Assembly: GCF_036227205.1 (NCBI RefSeq)
Contig: NZ_CP109442.1
Span: 6,758,001 to 6,822,000 of the forward strand
Source: Amycolatopsis sp. NBC_01480
GTDB taxonomy: Bacteria > Actinomycetota > Actinomycetes > Mycobacteriales > Pseudonocardiaceae
Direction: 5' to 3'
DNA: 64,000 nucleotides
Positions 25,768 through 33,778 of the stretch are shown here, one piece after another. A model generated the notes under the pieces. The model was not told where the DNA came from and did no database searches. It worked only from the letters and a program-made list of their open reading frames with translations. The translations under genes were made by a program, and so were the position numbers. Each line of letters opens with the position of its first letter. Position 1 is the stretch's first letter.

Positions 25768-28700
25768 GTGTCGGTCGAAGAGCGGGAAAGAAGGCTGGAT
25801 ACCGCACCCGCCGAGTGGGTTGGGGAAAGCGGTTCAGCGGTCTATTCCGGTGTTGAACCGCCGCCGTCGCGGACCCTGCTGAGCGTGCTGGGCGAATCGG
25901 TTTCCCGGTACCCGCAAGCGCCCGCGCTGGACGATGGTGAACAACTGCTGTCCTACGCCGGGCTGGATCGTGAAGTCCGGCGGCGGGCGGCCGTGCTGCG
26001 GGACGCCGGGGTCCGGGCGGGCGACCGGGTCGGGGTGCGGGTCCCGTCCGGCACGGCCGAGCTGTACGTCGCCATTCTCGCGGTGCTGGCCGCCGGGGCG
26101 GCGTACGTCCCGGTCGACGCCGACGACCCGGACGAGCGGGCCGAGCTGGTCTGGCGCGAAGCGCAGGTGTACGCGGTGATCGGCGCGGGCGGGAAAGTCG
26201 TGCTGCGGCACGGGAATCAGCCCGGCGGCACCGGCGCCACGCCGAGCCCGGAGGACGACGCGTGGATCATCTTCACCTCCGGCTCCACCGGCCGGCCGAA
26301 GGGCGTCGCGGTGACGCACCGGGCGGCGGCCGCGTTCGTCGACGCCGAGGCCCGGCTGTTCCTGCCGGCCGCCCCGATCGGCCCCGGCGACCGGGTGCTG
26401 GCCGGGCTGTCCGTCGCGTTCGACGCCTCCTGCGAGGAAATGTGGCTGGCCTGGCGCAACGGGGCCTGCCTGGTCCCGGCGCCGCGCGCGCTGGTGCGCA
26501 CCGGGGCGGACCTCGGCCCGTGGCTGCGGCACCGCGGCATCACCGTGGTTTCGACCGTGCCGACGCTGGCCGCGATGTGGCCGGTCGACGACCTCGCCGC
26601 CGTCCGGCTGGTGATCCTCGGCGGTGAAGCCTGTCCGCCGGAGGTGGTGCGCCGCTTCGACGACGGCGTGCGCGAGGTCTGGAACACCTACGGGCCCACC
26701 GAAGCCACGGTGGTCTCCTGCGCCGCCCGGCTGCGCGCCGGCGAGCCGGTCGGCATCGGGCTCCCGCTCGACGGCTGGCGGCTGGCCGTGGTCGACGCGG
26801 CCGGTCTGCCGGTGCGCTGGGGCGAGACCGGCGAGCTGGTGATCGGCGGCGCCGGGCTGGGCCGGTACCTCGACGCGGTCAAGGACACCGAGAAGTTCGT
26901 GCCGCTGCCCGCGCTCGGCTGGAACCGCGGCTACCGCAGCGGGGACCTGGTCCGCGCGCTGCCGGACGGGCTGGTGTTCCTCGGCCGCGCCGACGACCAG
27001 GTCAAGCTCGGCGGCCGCCGGATCGAGCTGGGCGAGATCGAGGCGGCGCTGCTGGAGCTGCCTTCGGTCGCGGCGGCGGCCGCGGCCGTGCGGCGGACGG
27101 CCGGCGGGATCGACGTGCTGGTCGGTTACGTCGTCGGAAATGGCGACTTCGACCAGGCGGAGGCCACGCGTCTGCTGCGCGACCGGCTGCCGGCCGCGCT
27201 GGTGCCGCGGCTGGCGGTGCTGGCGGACCTGCCGACGCGGTCCTCGGGCAAGGTGGACCGGGACGCGCTGCCGTGGCCGTTGCCGCGGGCGCGCGAGGCG
27301 GCCGTCCGCGCGGACCTCGACCGCGACACCGCGCGGCTGCTCGCCGTCTGGAGCGAGCTGCTCGGCGTCGAGGCCGGTCCGGACGACGACTTCTTCGACC
27401 TCGGCGGGACCAGCCTGGCCGCCGCACGGCTGGTTTCCGTGCTGCGCGAGCACCATCCGGGGATCTCGGTGGCCGACGTCTACCGTCATCCCACTCCGGC
27501 CCGACTGTCCACAGTGCTCGGTGCCGGACCCGGCGAAACGGCCGCGGCGCCCCGTTCCTTCGAGCGGACGTCCCGGCACTCCGGCTGGATCCAGTGCGCG
27601 ATCCAGCTGGTCCTGCTCGGTTTCGGCGGCCTGCGGTGGCTGCTGATGATCGCCCTGATCGGCAATCTGCTGCCCCTGTTCGTCGCTGAGTCTTGGCTGC
27701 CGACGATGTCGTGGTGGGCGTTGATCCCCGCGTGGCTGGTGCTGTTCAGCCCGGCGGGCCGGATGCTGCTCGCCGCCTTCGGGGCGCGGGCGCTGCGCGG
27801 CCGGATCAAGCCGGGGGAGTACCGCCGCGGCGGGCGGACTCACCTGCGGCTCTGGGCAGCGGAACGGTTCGCCGCCTCGTTCGGGCCGGCCGCGATCACC
27901 GGCACTCCGCTCGCTGCCCGGTACGCGCGCCTGCTCGGTTGCACGGTGGGCGAAGACACGGACCTGCACTCACCGCCGCCGGTGACCGGGCTGGCCACCT
28001 TCGGCGACGGCTGCGCGGTCGAGCCGGAGGCCGACCTGGCCGGGTGGTGGCTCGACGGCGACGTGCTGCACGTCGGCGAGGTCCGCATCGGCGAGCGGGC
28101 CCGGGTCGGCGGGCGGAGCACTCTGCTTCCCGGCGCCGTGGTCGGTGCGGACGCGACCCTGCTTCCCGGCAGTTGCCTCGGCGGCGTCGTGCCGGACGGC
28201 GCCACCTGGGGTGGCTCGCCCGCGGCCCCACACGAGCGCCCGTCAGACGACCGCTGGCCGGCCGTGCCGCCCTCGCGTTCCCGCGGATGGGCCGCGTTGT
28301 ACCTGGTCAGCGGCGCGCTGCGGACGCTGCTGCTCGCCGCCGCCGCGGTCCCGCCCGCGGTGCTCGCGGTCCTGGTCCTGCCGTCCGGCACGACCCTGGG
28401 CACCGCGATGGTCGACGTGCTGTGGTGGGTGCCGCTGATGGTGCTCGCCGGCCTGCTCGGCCACGCGCTGCTCGTGCTGGCCCTGACCCGCCTCGCCGGC
28501 GTCGCGGTCAAGCCGGGGGTGCACCCGGTGCACAGCCGCGCGGGCTGGGCCGCCTGGCTCGTGCACGACCTGATGGACCTGGCCCGGCGGACCCTCTTTC
28601 CCTTCTACGCCAGCCTGTTCACCCCGGTCTGGCTGCGCTGCCTCGGCGCGCGCGTCGGCCGTTCGGTCGAGGCGTCGACGGTGCTGGCGCTGCCCGGGAT

Positions 28701-29664
28701 GCTGCGGGTGGCGGATTCGGCGTTCCTCGCCGACGACGTGCTGGCCGCGCCGTACGAGCTGCGCGGCGGCTGGCTCCGGGTCGGGCCGGCCGAGGTCGGC
28801 GCCCGCGCGTTCGTCGGGAACTCGGGCATCGTGGGACCCGGCCGGTCCGTCGGCCGGGGCGCGCTGATCGGGGTGCTGTCCGACACCCCGGAGCAGGTCC
28901 CGGACGACAGCTCGTGGCTCGGCCGCCCGCCGATGCGGCTGCGGCGCGAGGCCGAAACCCCCGACCCGGCGCGGACTTTCGCCCCGCGTAAGGCTTTGCG
29001 GGTCGCCCGGGCCGCGGTCGAGCTGTGCCGGATCGTCCCGCTGATCGTGGCCGGGCTGCTGGGCACCGCGACCTTCGTGGCGTTCGACTACCTCTACGAA
29101 AGCGCCGGCTTCTGGCTCGCCGCCGCGGCCGGCGGGTTCCTGCTCACCGTGTCGGGCCTCTGCGCCGGCCTGCTCACCACCGGCGCGAAATGGTTGCTGG
29201 TCGGGCGTTTCCGCGCCGGGCGGCATCCACTGTGGAGTTCCTTCGTGTGGCGCAACGAGCTGTTCGACGTGTTCGTCGAGACGCTCGCGGTGCCGTCGCT
29301 GGTCCAGCCGTTCGCCGGCACGCCGGTGCTGAACTGGTGGCTGCGCAGCCTGGGCGCCCGGATCGGCCGCGGGGCCTGGTGCGAGAGCCACTGGCTGCCC
29401 GAGCCCGACCTGGTCACCATCGGCGCGGGGGTGAGCGTGAACCGCGGCTGCGTGCTCCAGACCCACCTGTTCCACGACCGCGTCATGCGCCTGGAGCCGG
29501 TCACCCTGGACCGCGACGCGACCCTCGGCCCGCGCACGATCGTGCTGCCGGGCAGCCACGTCGGCCCCGCGGCCACGATCGGCGCCGGCTCGCTGGTGAT
29601 GGCCGCGGAAGCCGTGCCCGGGCACAGCCGGTGGCAGGGCTCACCGATCGCCGCGGCGAGGTAG
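25768..29664 (+). CDS. Pls/PosA-family single-module NRPS (homopoly-amino-acid synthetase-like)
   Basis: 1298 residues, close to the 1319 of epsilon-poly-lysine synthetase Pls. Order: adenylation domain (~35-510; A3 FTSGSTGRPKG at ~168, A4 FDASCEEM, A5 NTYGPTEAT, A7/A8 YRSGDLVRALPDGLVFLGRA), thiolation domain (~525-590; phosphopantetheine Ser549 in DLGGTSL), then three blocks of paired membrane helices alternating with left-handed beta-helix/acyltransferase-like domains (~715-810, ~955-1050, ~1195-1290). There is no classical condensation or thioesterase domain. Pls loads one amino acid and its three tandem soluble domains polymerise it, giving a membrane-bound iterative synthetase. The amino acid cannot be read safely from the pocket (D235/A236 kept, E at the 239 position). 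Start GTG 25768. Confidence 0.9.
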   Translation: MSVEERERRLDTAPAEWVGESGSAVYSGVEPPPSRTLLSVLGESVSRYPQAPALDDGEQLLSYAGLDREVRRRAAVLRDAGVRAGDRVGVRVPSGTAELYVAILAVLAAGAAYVPVDADDPDERAELVWREAQVYAVIGAGGKVVLRHGNQPGGTGATPSPEDDAWIIFTSGSTGRPKGVAVTHRAAAAFVDAEARLFLPAAPIGPGDRVLAGLSVAFDASCEEMWLAWRNGACLVPAPRALVRTGADLGPWLRHRGITVVSTVPTLAAMWPVDDLAAVRLVILGGEACPPEVVRRFDDGVREVWNTYGPTEATVVSCAARLRAGEPVGIGLPLDGWRLAVVDAAGLPVRWGETGELVIGGAGLGRYLDAVKDTEKFVPLPALGWNRGYRSGDLVRALPDGLVFLGRADDQVKLGGRRIELGEIEAALLELPSVAAAAAAVRRTAGGIDVLVGYVVGNGDFDQAEATRLLRDRLPAALVPRLAVLADLPTRSSGKVDRDALPWPLPRAREAAVRADLDRDTARLLAVWSELLGVEAGPDDDFFDLGGTSLAAARLVSVLREHHPGISVADVYRHPTPARLSTVLGAGPGETAAAPRSFERTSRHSGWIQCAIQLVLLGFGGLRWLLMIALIGNLLPLFVAESWLPTMSWWALIPAWLVLFSPAGRMLLAAFGARALRGRIKPGEYRRGGRTHLRLWAAERFAASFGPAAITGTPLAARYARLLGCTVGEDTDLHSPPPVTGLATFGDGCAVEPEADLAGWWLDGDVLHVGEVRIGERARVGGRSTLLPGAVVGADATLLPGSCLGGVVPDGATWGGSPAAPHERPSDDRWPAVPPSRSRGWAALYLVSGALRTLLLAAAAVPPAVLAVLVLPSGTTLGTAMVDVLWWVPLMVLAGLLGHALLVLALTRLAGVAVKPGVHPVHSRAGWAAWLVHDLMDLARRTLFPFYASLFTPVWLRCLGARVGRSVEASTVLALPGMLRVADSAFLADDVLAAPYELRGGWLRVGPAEVGARAFVGNSGIVGPGRSVGRGALIGVLSDTPEQVPDDSSWLGRPPMRLRREAETPDPARTFAPRKALRVARAAVELCRIVPLIVAGLLGTATFVAFDYLYESAGFWLAAAAGGFLLTVSGLCAGLLTTGAKWLLVGRFRAGRHPLWSSFVWRNELFDVFVETLAVPSLVQPFAGTPVLNWWLRSLGARIGRGAWCESHWLPEPDLVTIGAGVSVNRGCVLQTHLFHDRVMRLEPVTLDRDATLGPRTIVLPGSHVGPAATIGAGSLVMAAEAVPGHSRWQGSPIAAAR

Positions 29665-29678
29665 GGCTGGGCTCCGGG

Positions 29679-30110
29679 CTACCGGGCGGGCGCGGCGACG
29701 GCGGCGGCCCGTGAGGCGTGGATGACCAGGTGCTCGTGCGCCCGGGTGATCTGCAGCGGGCGCCAGGTCGCGCGGGTCGTGGCGACCAGCCGTAGATCGG
29801 TGTGCGCGGAGCGGTGCCCGTCCAGCAGGACCGTGAGCCCGGCGCAGTTCAGGAACCGGACCGCGGCCAGGTCCACCACGAGCCGCCGGGGCCGGCGGGC
29901 CAGGGCCGAATCGAGCGCGGCCCGCACGGCAGGCGCGGTGTGCAGATCGACGTCGCCGTCCAGGACGAGGACCAGCGTCCGGCCGTGCCACTCGGTGGTG
30001 ATTGTCAGGGTCGGCGGTCCGGCCCGGCCCCGGGCCGCGGGAATGGCCACCGCCGCGGCGGGCGGCGGGGGGCGGCGTAAACGACGGGGATCGAGGGTGC
30101 CGAGCTTCAC
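29679..30110 (-). CDS. STAS-domain anti-sigma-factor antagonist-like protein
   Basis: 143 residues from GTG 30110; a shorter form from GTG 30050 (123 aa) would be closer to the usual family length and cannot be excluded. The STAS fold is seen in TTEWHGRTLVLVLDGDVDLHTA, LVVDLAAVRFLNCAGLTVLL and the C-terminal helix ITRAHEHLVIH. The residue at the phospho-site position (usually DS/T-x-G before the helix) reads NCAGL: Asn-Cys instead of Asp-Ser. It may therefore not be phosphorylated like SpoIIAA/BldG. It is convergent with the Pls-type gene (14 bp apart). Confidence 0.8.
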   Translation of the reverse strand: MKLGTLDPRRLRRPPPPAAAVAIPAARGRAGPPTLTITTEWHGRTLVLVLDGDVDLHTAPAVRAALDSALARRPRRLVVDLAAVRFLNCAGLTVLLDGHRSAHTDLRLVATTRATWRPLQITRAHEHLVIHASRAAAVAAPAR

Positions 30111-30347
30111 GGTCGGGCTCCTGCTCTGCCGGCCGCGGACCGGGCCGCCAGCACACGCGGCCCGGGACCGGAGGCGGCCTCGGAATGACGGTCGATCGTC
30201 GCGAGGGCAAGGGCTGGGCGCTCCGGCGCTGTCGGCCCGAAGTCTACGGGGACGGCGGCCCGCACGACCCGCTCTCGGGCAGGGTCGCACCCGATGGCGG
30301 ACGTGGCGGCCCCGCGCCGGACCGGATGGTCTGGTTAAGCTGGCGCC

Positions 30348-30767
30348 ATGGGCGATGGGGTTGAGACGGTGACGGCGGCGCGCTGGGCCGAAGTGGTCAG
30401 CTATGTGCGGCTCCGCTACGAGGTCCTGGAGGAGGTCGACGGCTGGGTGCGCTTCCGGCTCGGCACCAAGGACGGCCGTAGCCAGCAGGTCACCGTGCAC
30501 CTGGTGCCGGACCTCGACGGGACCGCGTGGGCCGAGATCTCCTCGCCGGTCGGCTGGGCCGACCGCATCGACCTGCGCCGGCTGCTGGAGCTGGTGGGCT
30601 CGTCGAACGTCGGCGGGGCCGCCGTGGTGGACGGGATCGCGCTGGTCAAGCACACCGTGCCGCTCGGCGCGCTGGACCTGGAGTTGGAGTTCGAACGGCC
30701 GCTGCTGGCGGTCGTGGCCCGCGCGGACGAGCTGGAGCAGCAGCTCGCGCAGGCCGACGCGTTCTGA
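30348..30767 (+). CDS. Conserved hypothetical protein, 139 aa
   Basis: Soluble alpha/beta protein without signal or membrane segments. It starts MGDGVETVTAARWAEVVSYV and contains WVRFRLGTKDGRSQQVTVHL, WAEISSPVGWADRIDLRRLL, and ends in a helix ARADELEQQLAQADAF. Two-layer secondary structure and size resemble the YbjN/CesT-like (type III chaperone fold) sensory proteins common in actinobacteria, but I do not recognise the exact family. GTTAAG upstream at about 30334 may be part of a -10 element. It is convergent with the DUF998 gene (7 bp apart). Bases 30111-30347 between it and the STAS gene hold nothing else I recognise. Confidence 0.72.
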   Translation: MGDGVETVTAARWAEVVSYVRLRYEVLEEVDGWVRFRLGTKDGRSQQVTVHLVPDLDGTAWAEISSPVGWADRIDLRRLLELVGSSNVGGAAVVDGIALVKHTVPLGALDLELEFERPLLAVVARADELEQQLAQADAF

Positions 30768-30774
30768 GCGCCGT

Positions 30775-31422
30775 TCAGGAGAGTTGACGCGCGGGGGCGG
30801 CCAGCGCCGCCAGCGCGACGAGTTCGGTGAGCGCCATCCCGCGTTCGACCAGGCCGAGCGGGATGATCTCCCACCAGCGCCCGTCGGTGAAGGCGGCGAC
30901 GGCGATGGCGCCGAGGATGATCGCGAACCAGCCGAGCGAGAGCGCGGCGAGCAGTCGCGCGGCGAAGCGCCGCTGGGGTGAGTGCGGGAACGCCGTGCGC
31001 GCGGCGAGCAGGACGGCCAGCGGCAGGCAGACGAACGCGAGCACGCTGGCCGCGCGGTGGAGCGTGCCGCCCGCGCCGGAGTCGGCGCCCGCGGCCCAGT
31101 CGGTCTTCGGGAACGCGACGATCACCAGCAGCCCGATCGTCCACAGCCCGCCGAAGATCGCGGAGACGACCGGCAGCCGCCGTTGCAGGCGCAGGACCGC
31201 GAGGCTGACGGCGGAGCCCAGGGCCACGAGCACCACGGCGAGGTCGAAGACCCATTTGTTGTCGCTGAGCCCGTATTCGCTGATCGTGCGGCGGGTGACG
31301 CTGATCTGGTCGGTCGGCGGCACGAGCCCGAGCACGAGGACGCCCACCGCGCCGAGGGCCAGTGCGGCGATGCCGGCGATCGCGAGCCGGGCGGGACGGC
31401 GGTCCTGGGCGAGGGCGGTCAT
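30775..31422 (-). CDS. DUF998-family integral membrane protein
   Basis: 215 residues with six predicted transmembrane helices (IAGIAALALGAVGVLVLGLV; VFDLAVVLVALGSAVSLAVL; and four more). The DUF998 pattern includes the RTISEYGLSDNKWVFD loop after helix 1 and the conserved FPKTDWAAG/GTLHRAASV loop between helices 3 and 4. Function is not known. It is a single gene with start ATG 31422. Confidence 0.85.
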   Translation of the reverse strand: MTALAQDRRPARLAIAGIAALALGAVGVLVLGLVPPTDQISVTRRTISEYGLSDNKWVFDLAVVLVALGSAVSLAVLRLQRRLPVVSAIFGGLWTIGLLVIVAFPKTDWAAGADSGAGGTLHRAASVLAFVCLPLAVLLAARTAFPHSPQRRFAARLLAALSLGWFAIILGAIAVAAFTDGRWWEIIPLGLVERGMALTELVALAALAAPARQLS

Positions 31423-31536
31423 CCTTCGAGATTAACCAAGCCGGGTTCGGGTCCGTGTGAGCAGAAGATCCGCTCGGGCCCCGTGGCTCCGGCCCCGTCG
31501 CTGGGCCGCCCTGGCCCGTTCCGCGGCCGGTGCCGG

Positions 31537-32640
31537 TTAGGCCGCCCGTCCGCTGCCGACCACCTGGCCGCGGACCGCGCGCAGGGCGTGATGGTCCACA
31601 GTGGACGGGTCGGCCGCCAGCCAGCCGCCGATCTCGTGCAGGAACTGCTCCGGCGTCATCGGCGGGCCGGGCTCGCCGTCGGGGTCGGCGGTGGTGACCT
31701 CGCCCTCGCGGCTGGGGTACACGATCATCGCGCCGCGCAGGGCCACGCCGGGCAGCAGCTCGCGGTAGGCGTCGAGGCTCTCGGCCAGCCGGCTGCCGCC
31801 GCCGCGGAAGGCGCGGCCGTTACGCAGCAGGCGGCCGTCTTCGGCGGTCTCGTAATGGCCGGGCAGCCAGAGTTTCGACTCGACGAGCACCAGGCGCTTG
31901 CCGCACAGCACGGCGTGGTCGACGTCGGCGAACACCGAGCCCGGCCAGGACAGGCCGTGGAAGATGCGGGCGCCGGGCAGGCGGGTGAGGTAGCGCTCGA
32001 GCAGGTCGGCGGTGAGCCGCTCGGCCAGCTCGTCGGCCTCCACACCCGGGTGGCCGAACACGGGGGTGCCGCCGAACTCCTCGGCGAATTCGGTGCGGGC
32101 CTTGCGCGCCGCGAGGTAGCCGCGCGCGAGGCGTTGCACGAGCAGTGCGGTGCCCGCGGTGAGCAGCAGCCAGACGATCAGCACCGGCGGCGTGAAGTCC
32201 ACCCCGGCGAGCAGCGGCAACAGCACGAGCACCATGCCGGCGACCGCCGCGACCACCGGCGTGTGCCCCGGCCCGCGGCGCCGGCCGTGCCGCATGCGCG
32301 TGTCCTCACCGGCGAAGACCCACCAGTCGAGGTCCTCGGGCGCCAGGTCCAGCGGCTCCGGCACGAAGCCGGGCTCCTCGCTGAACCGCCGCCGCTTCGG
32401 CCGCGCCGCCGGGCGCGTGTGCACGGCGGGGATTCCCGCGTCGTACCCGGTGCGACGCCGGGGGTCACTCAGCGTGTCGTAGGCCTCGCGGAGCAGCTGG
32501 AACGTGCCGACGGTGCCCCCGGCGTCGGGGTGCAGCGTCTTGGCGAGCCGCCGGTAGGCCGCCTTGACCTCCGCGGGCGAGGCCGTCTTCCCCACGCCCA
32601 GCACCGCGTAGTAGTCGACTTCGGGCACGACGCGTTCCAC
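31537..32640 (-). CDS. J-domain membrane protein with NERD-like nuclease domain
   Basis: 367 residues. Residues ~5-68 are a DnaJ J-domain with the Hsp70-activating HPD (AKTLHPDAGG). A linker leads to two membrane helices (~125-170: VVAAVAGMVLVLLPLLAGV and PPVLIVWLLLTAGTALLV). The C-terminal domain (~205-330) has ADVDHAVLCGKRLVLVESKL, the D...ExK arrangement of NERD/restriction-endonuclease-like folds. Start GTG 32640; GTG 32628 is also possible. Such a protein would recruit DnaK to the membrane and place a possible nuclease at the inner face. Whether the nuclease is active is unknown. It is divergent from the TetR gene at 32932. Confidence 0.82.
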   Translation of the reverse strand: MERVVPEVDYYAVLGVGKTASPAEVKAAYRRLAKTLHPDAGGTVGTFQLLREAYDTLSDPRRRTGYDAGIPAVHTRPAARPKRRRFSEEPGFVPEPLDLAPEDLDWWVFAGEDTRMRHGRRRGPGHTPVVAAVAGMVLVLLPLLAGVDFTPPVLIVWLLLTAGTALLVQRLARGYLAARKARTEFAEEFGGTPVFGHPGVEADELAERLTADLLERYLTRLPGARIFHGLSWPGSVFADVDHAVLCGKRLVLVESKLWLPGHYETAEDGRLLRNGRAFRGGGSRLAESLDAYRELLPGVALRGAMIVYPSREGEVTTADPDGEPGPPMTPEQFLHEIGGWLAADPSTVDHHALRAVRGQVVGSGRAA

Positions 32641-32931
32641 CTCCGGATGGCTGGCGCGGCAACACTATGGGGTCCCCGATCGGCGCCGCCAACCGCCTCC
32701 GCGGCGCGCCGGGGTGAATCGGTTCCGTGGTGCTGCCGTTGGGGAGCCGTCCCGGGGAACGCGCCGGTACGCCGAGTGCGTAGTGACCACAGTGGACAGT
32801 GACGGATGGGTCCGTTCCAGTGTATCGGTTCGGGGCTGGTCGTGACTGTCGGTGGTTGTCGGTCGCTCGATCGGGTTCCGCTCGGCCTTCCGGGCCGCGG
32901 GGGACGGGATCGGCCCCGCAGACTCGGGGCC

Positions 32932-33573
32932 GTGCGGAAACTGAAGGCCGCCCGTCGTCCGGAGATCGTCGGGGCGGCGGTGGAGCTGGCGGGGGAGCGG
33001 GGTGCGGCCGCGGTGTCGATGCGCGCGGTCGCGGCCCGGCTCGGCCTCACGCCGATGGCGCTGTACGGCTATTTCCGCAGCAAGGACGACCTGCTGGACG
33101 CCGTCGCCGGCCACCTGCTGGGCCTCCTGCCCGAGCCGGCCGCGGACCTCCCGCCGCTGGAACGGCTGCGCCGGCTGGCCGGGGGATTGCGCGGCGTGGC
33201 CCGGGCGCATCCGGCGCTGGCGGGCCTGCTGTTCACGGCGGGTGCGTCCGCGGCCGACGAGGCTCTGGTGGTCACCGACCGCTGGTACACGGCCCTGCTC
33301 GACGCGGGCGTACCGCCTGCGGACGTGCCCCGCTTGGAGCGGCTGCTGACCACTTTTGTGGCGGGCTTTGTGCTTTCGGAGGCCGAAGGCCGCTTCGCGG
33401 CGGCCCGCCGTGCCGCACGGTCCCGCCGAGCCCGCTTCGCCCCGTCCGACCTGCCCGGCCACCACCGCCTCGGCCCCCGCCTCGACCCCGACGTCACCTG
33501 GGACACCGAATTCGAGGATGACTTGGCTGCCCTGCTGGGTCTCGTTGAGGCGCGCGCTTTGCGGGGCTCGTGA
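32932..33573 (+). CDS. TetR-family regulator
   Basis: 213 residues from GTG 32932 (RKLKAARRPEIVGAAVELAG); the frame is open back to 32806 but that part lacks similarity and precedes any sensible start. Helix-turn-helix ~5-55 with VSMRAVAARLGLTPMALYGY then FRSKDDLLDA. The C-terminal helical domain resembles the TetR_C/WHG type. The stop codon (TGA 33571-33573) lies inside palindromic repeat PR3, so the repeat supplies the last codons. Target unknown; the divergent J-domain gene is a neighbour candidate. Confidence 0.85.
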   Translation: MRKLKAARRPEIVGAAVELAGERGAAAVSMRAVAARLGLTPMALYGYFRSKDDLLDAVAGHLLGLLPEPAADLPPLERLRRLAGGLRGVARAHPALAGLLFTAGASAADEALVVTDRWYTALLDAGVPPADVPRLERLLTTFVAGFVLSEAEGRFAAARRAARSRRARFAPSDLPGHHRLGPRLDPDVTWDTEFEDDLAALLGLVEARALRGS

Positions 33574-33615
33574 GTGTTGGTGACGGTTCTAACCGGCATG
33601 GCCACTCACGAGTCC
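33565..33615. repeat. Palindromic repeat PR3, overlapping the end of the TetR gene
   Basis: GGCTCGTGAGTG ... GACGGTTCTAACCGG ... CACTCACGAGTC. The outer 10-11 bp and the core GGTTCTAACC are conserved; the intermediate bases no longer pair. It overlaps the TetR stop codon. Confidence 0.8.
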
Positions 33616-33747
33616 CTCGGGCTGGAGTCGGTGAAGGCCTCGTTCGCGGGCCTGGCCGGTCTGGCGCCCTGCTGGGTCCCGTTGAGGCAGCTGCTGTGCG
33701 GGACTCGTGAGTGTTCATGCCGGGTAACTAGTCAGGTCCCCGTTCAT

Positions 33748-33778
33748 GTGGTGATCGTCGCTCTGCGATGATCACCAC
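33748..33778 (+). promoter_or_regulatory. Hairpin immediately before the IS66 transposase start
   Basis: GTGGTGATCGTCGC / GCGATGATCACCAC: 14-bp stem with one mismatch and a TCT loop, ending one base before the GTG start. It would sequester the ribosome-binding region of any read-through transcript, a common way for IS elements to limit transposase synthesis. The same hairpin is in copy B at 44745-44775. Confidence 0.55.
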
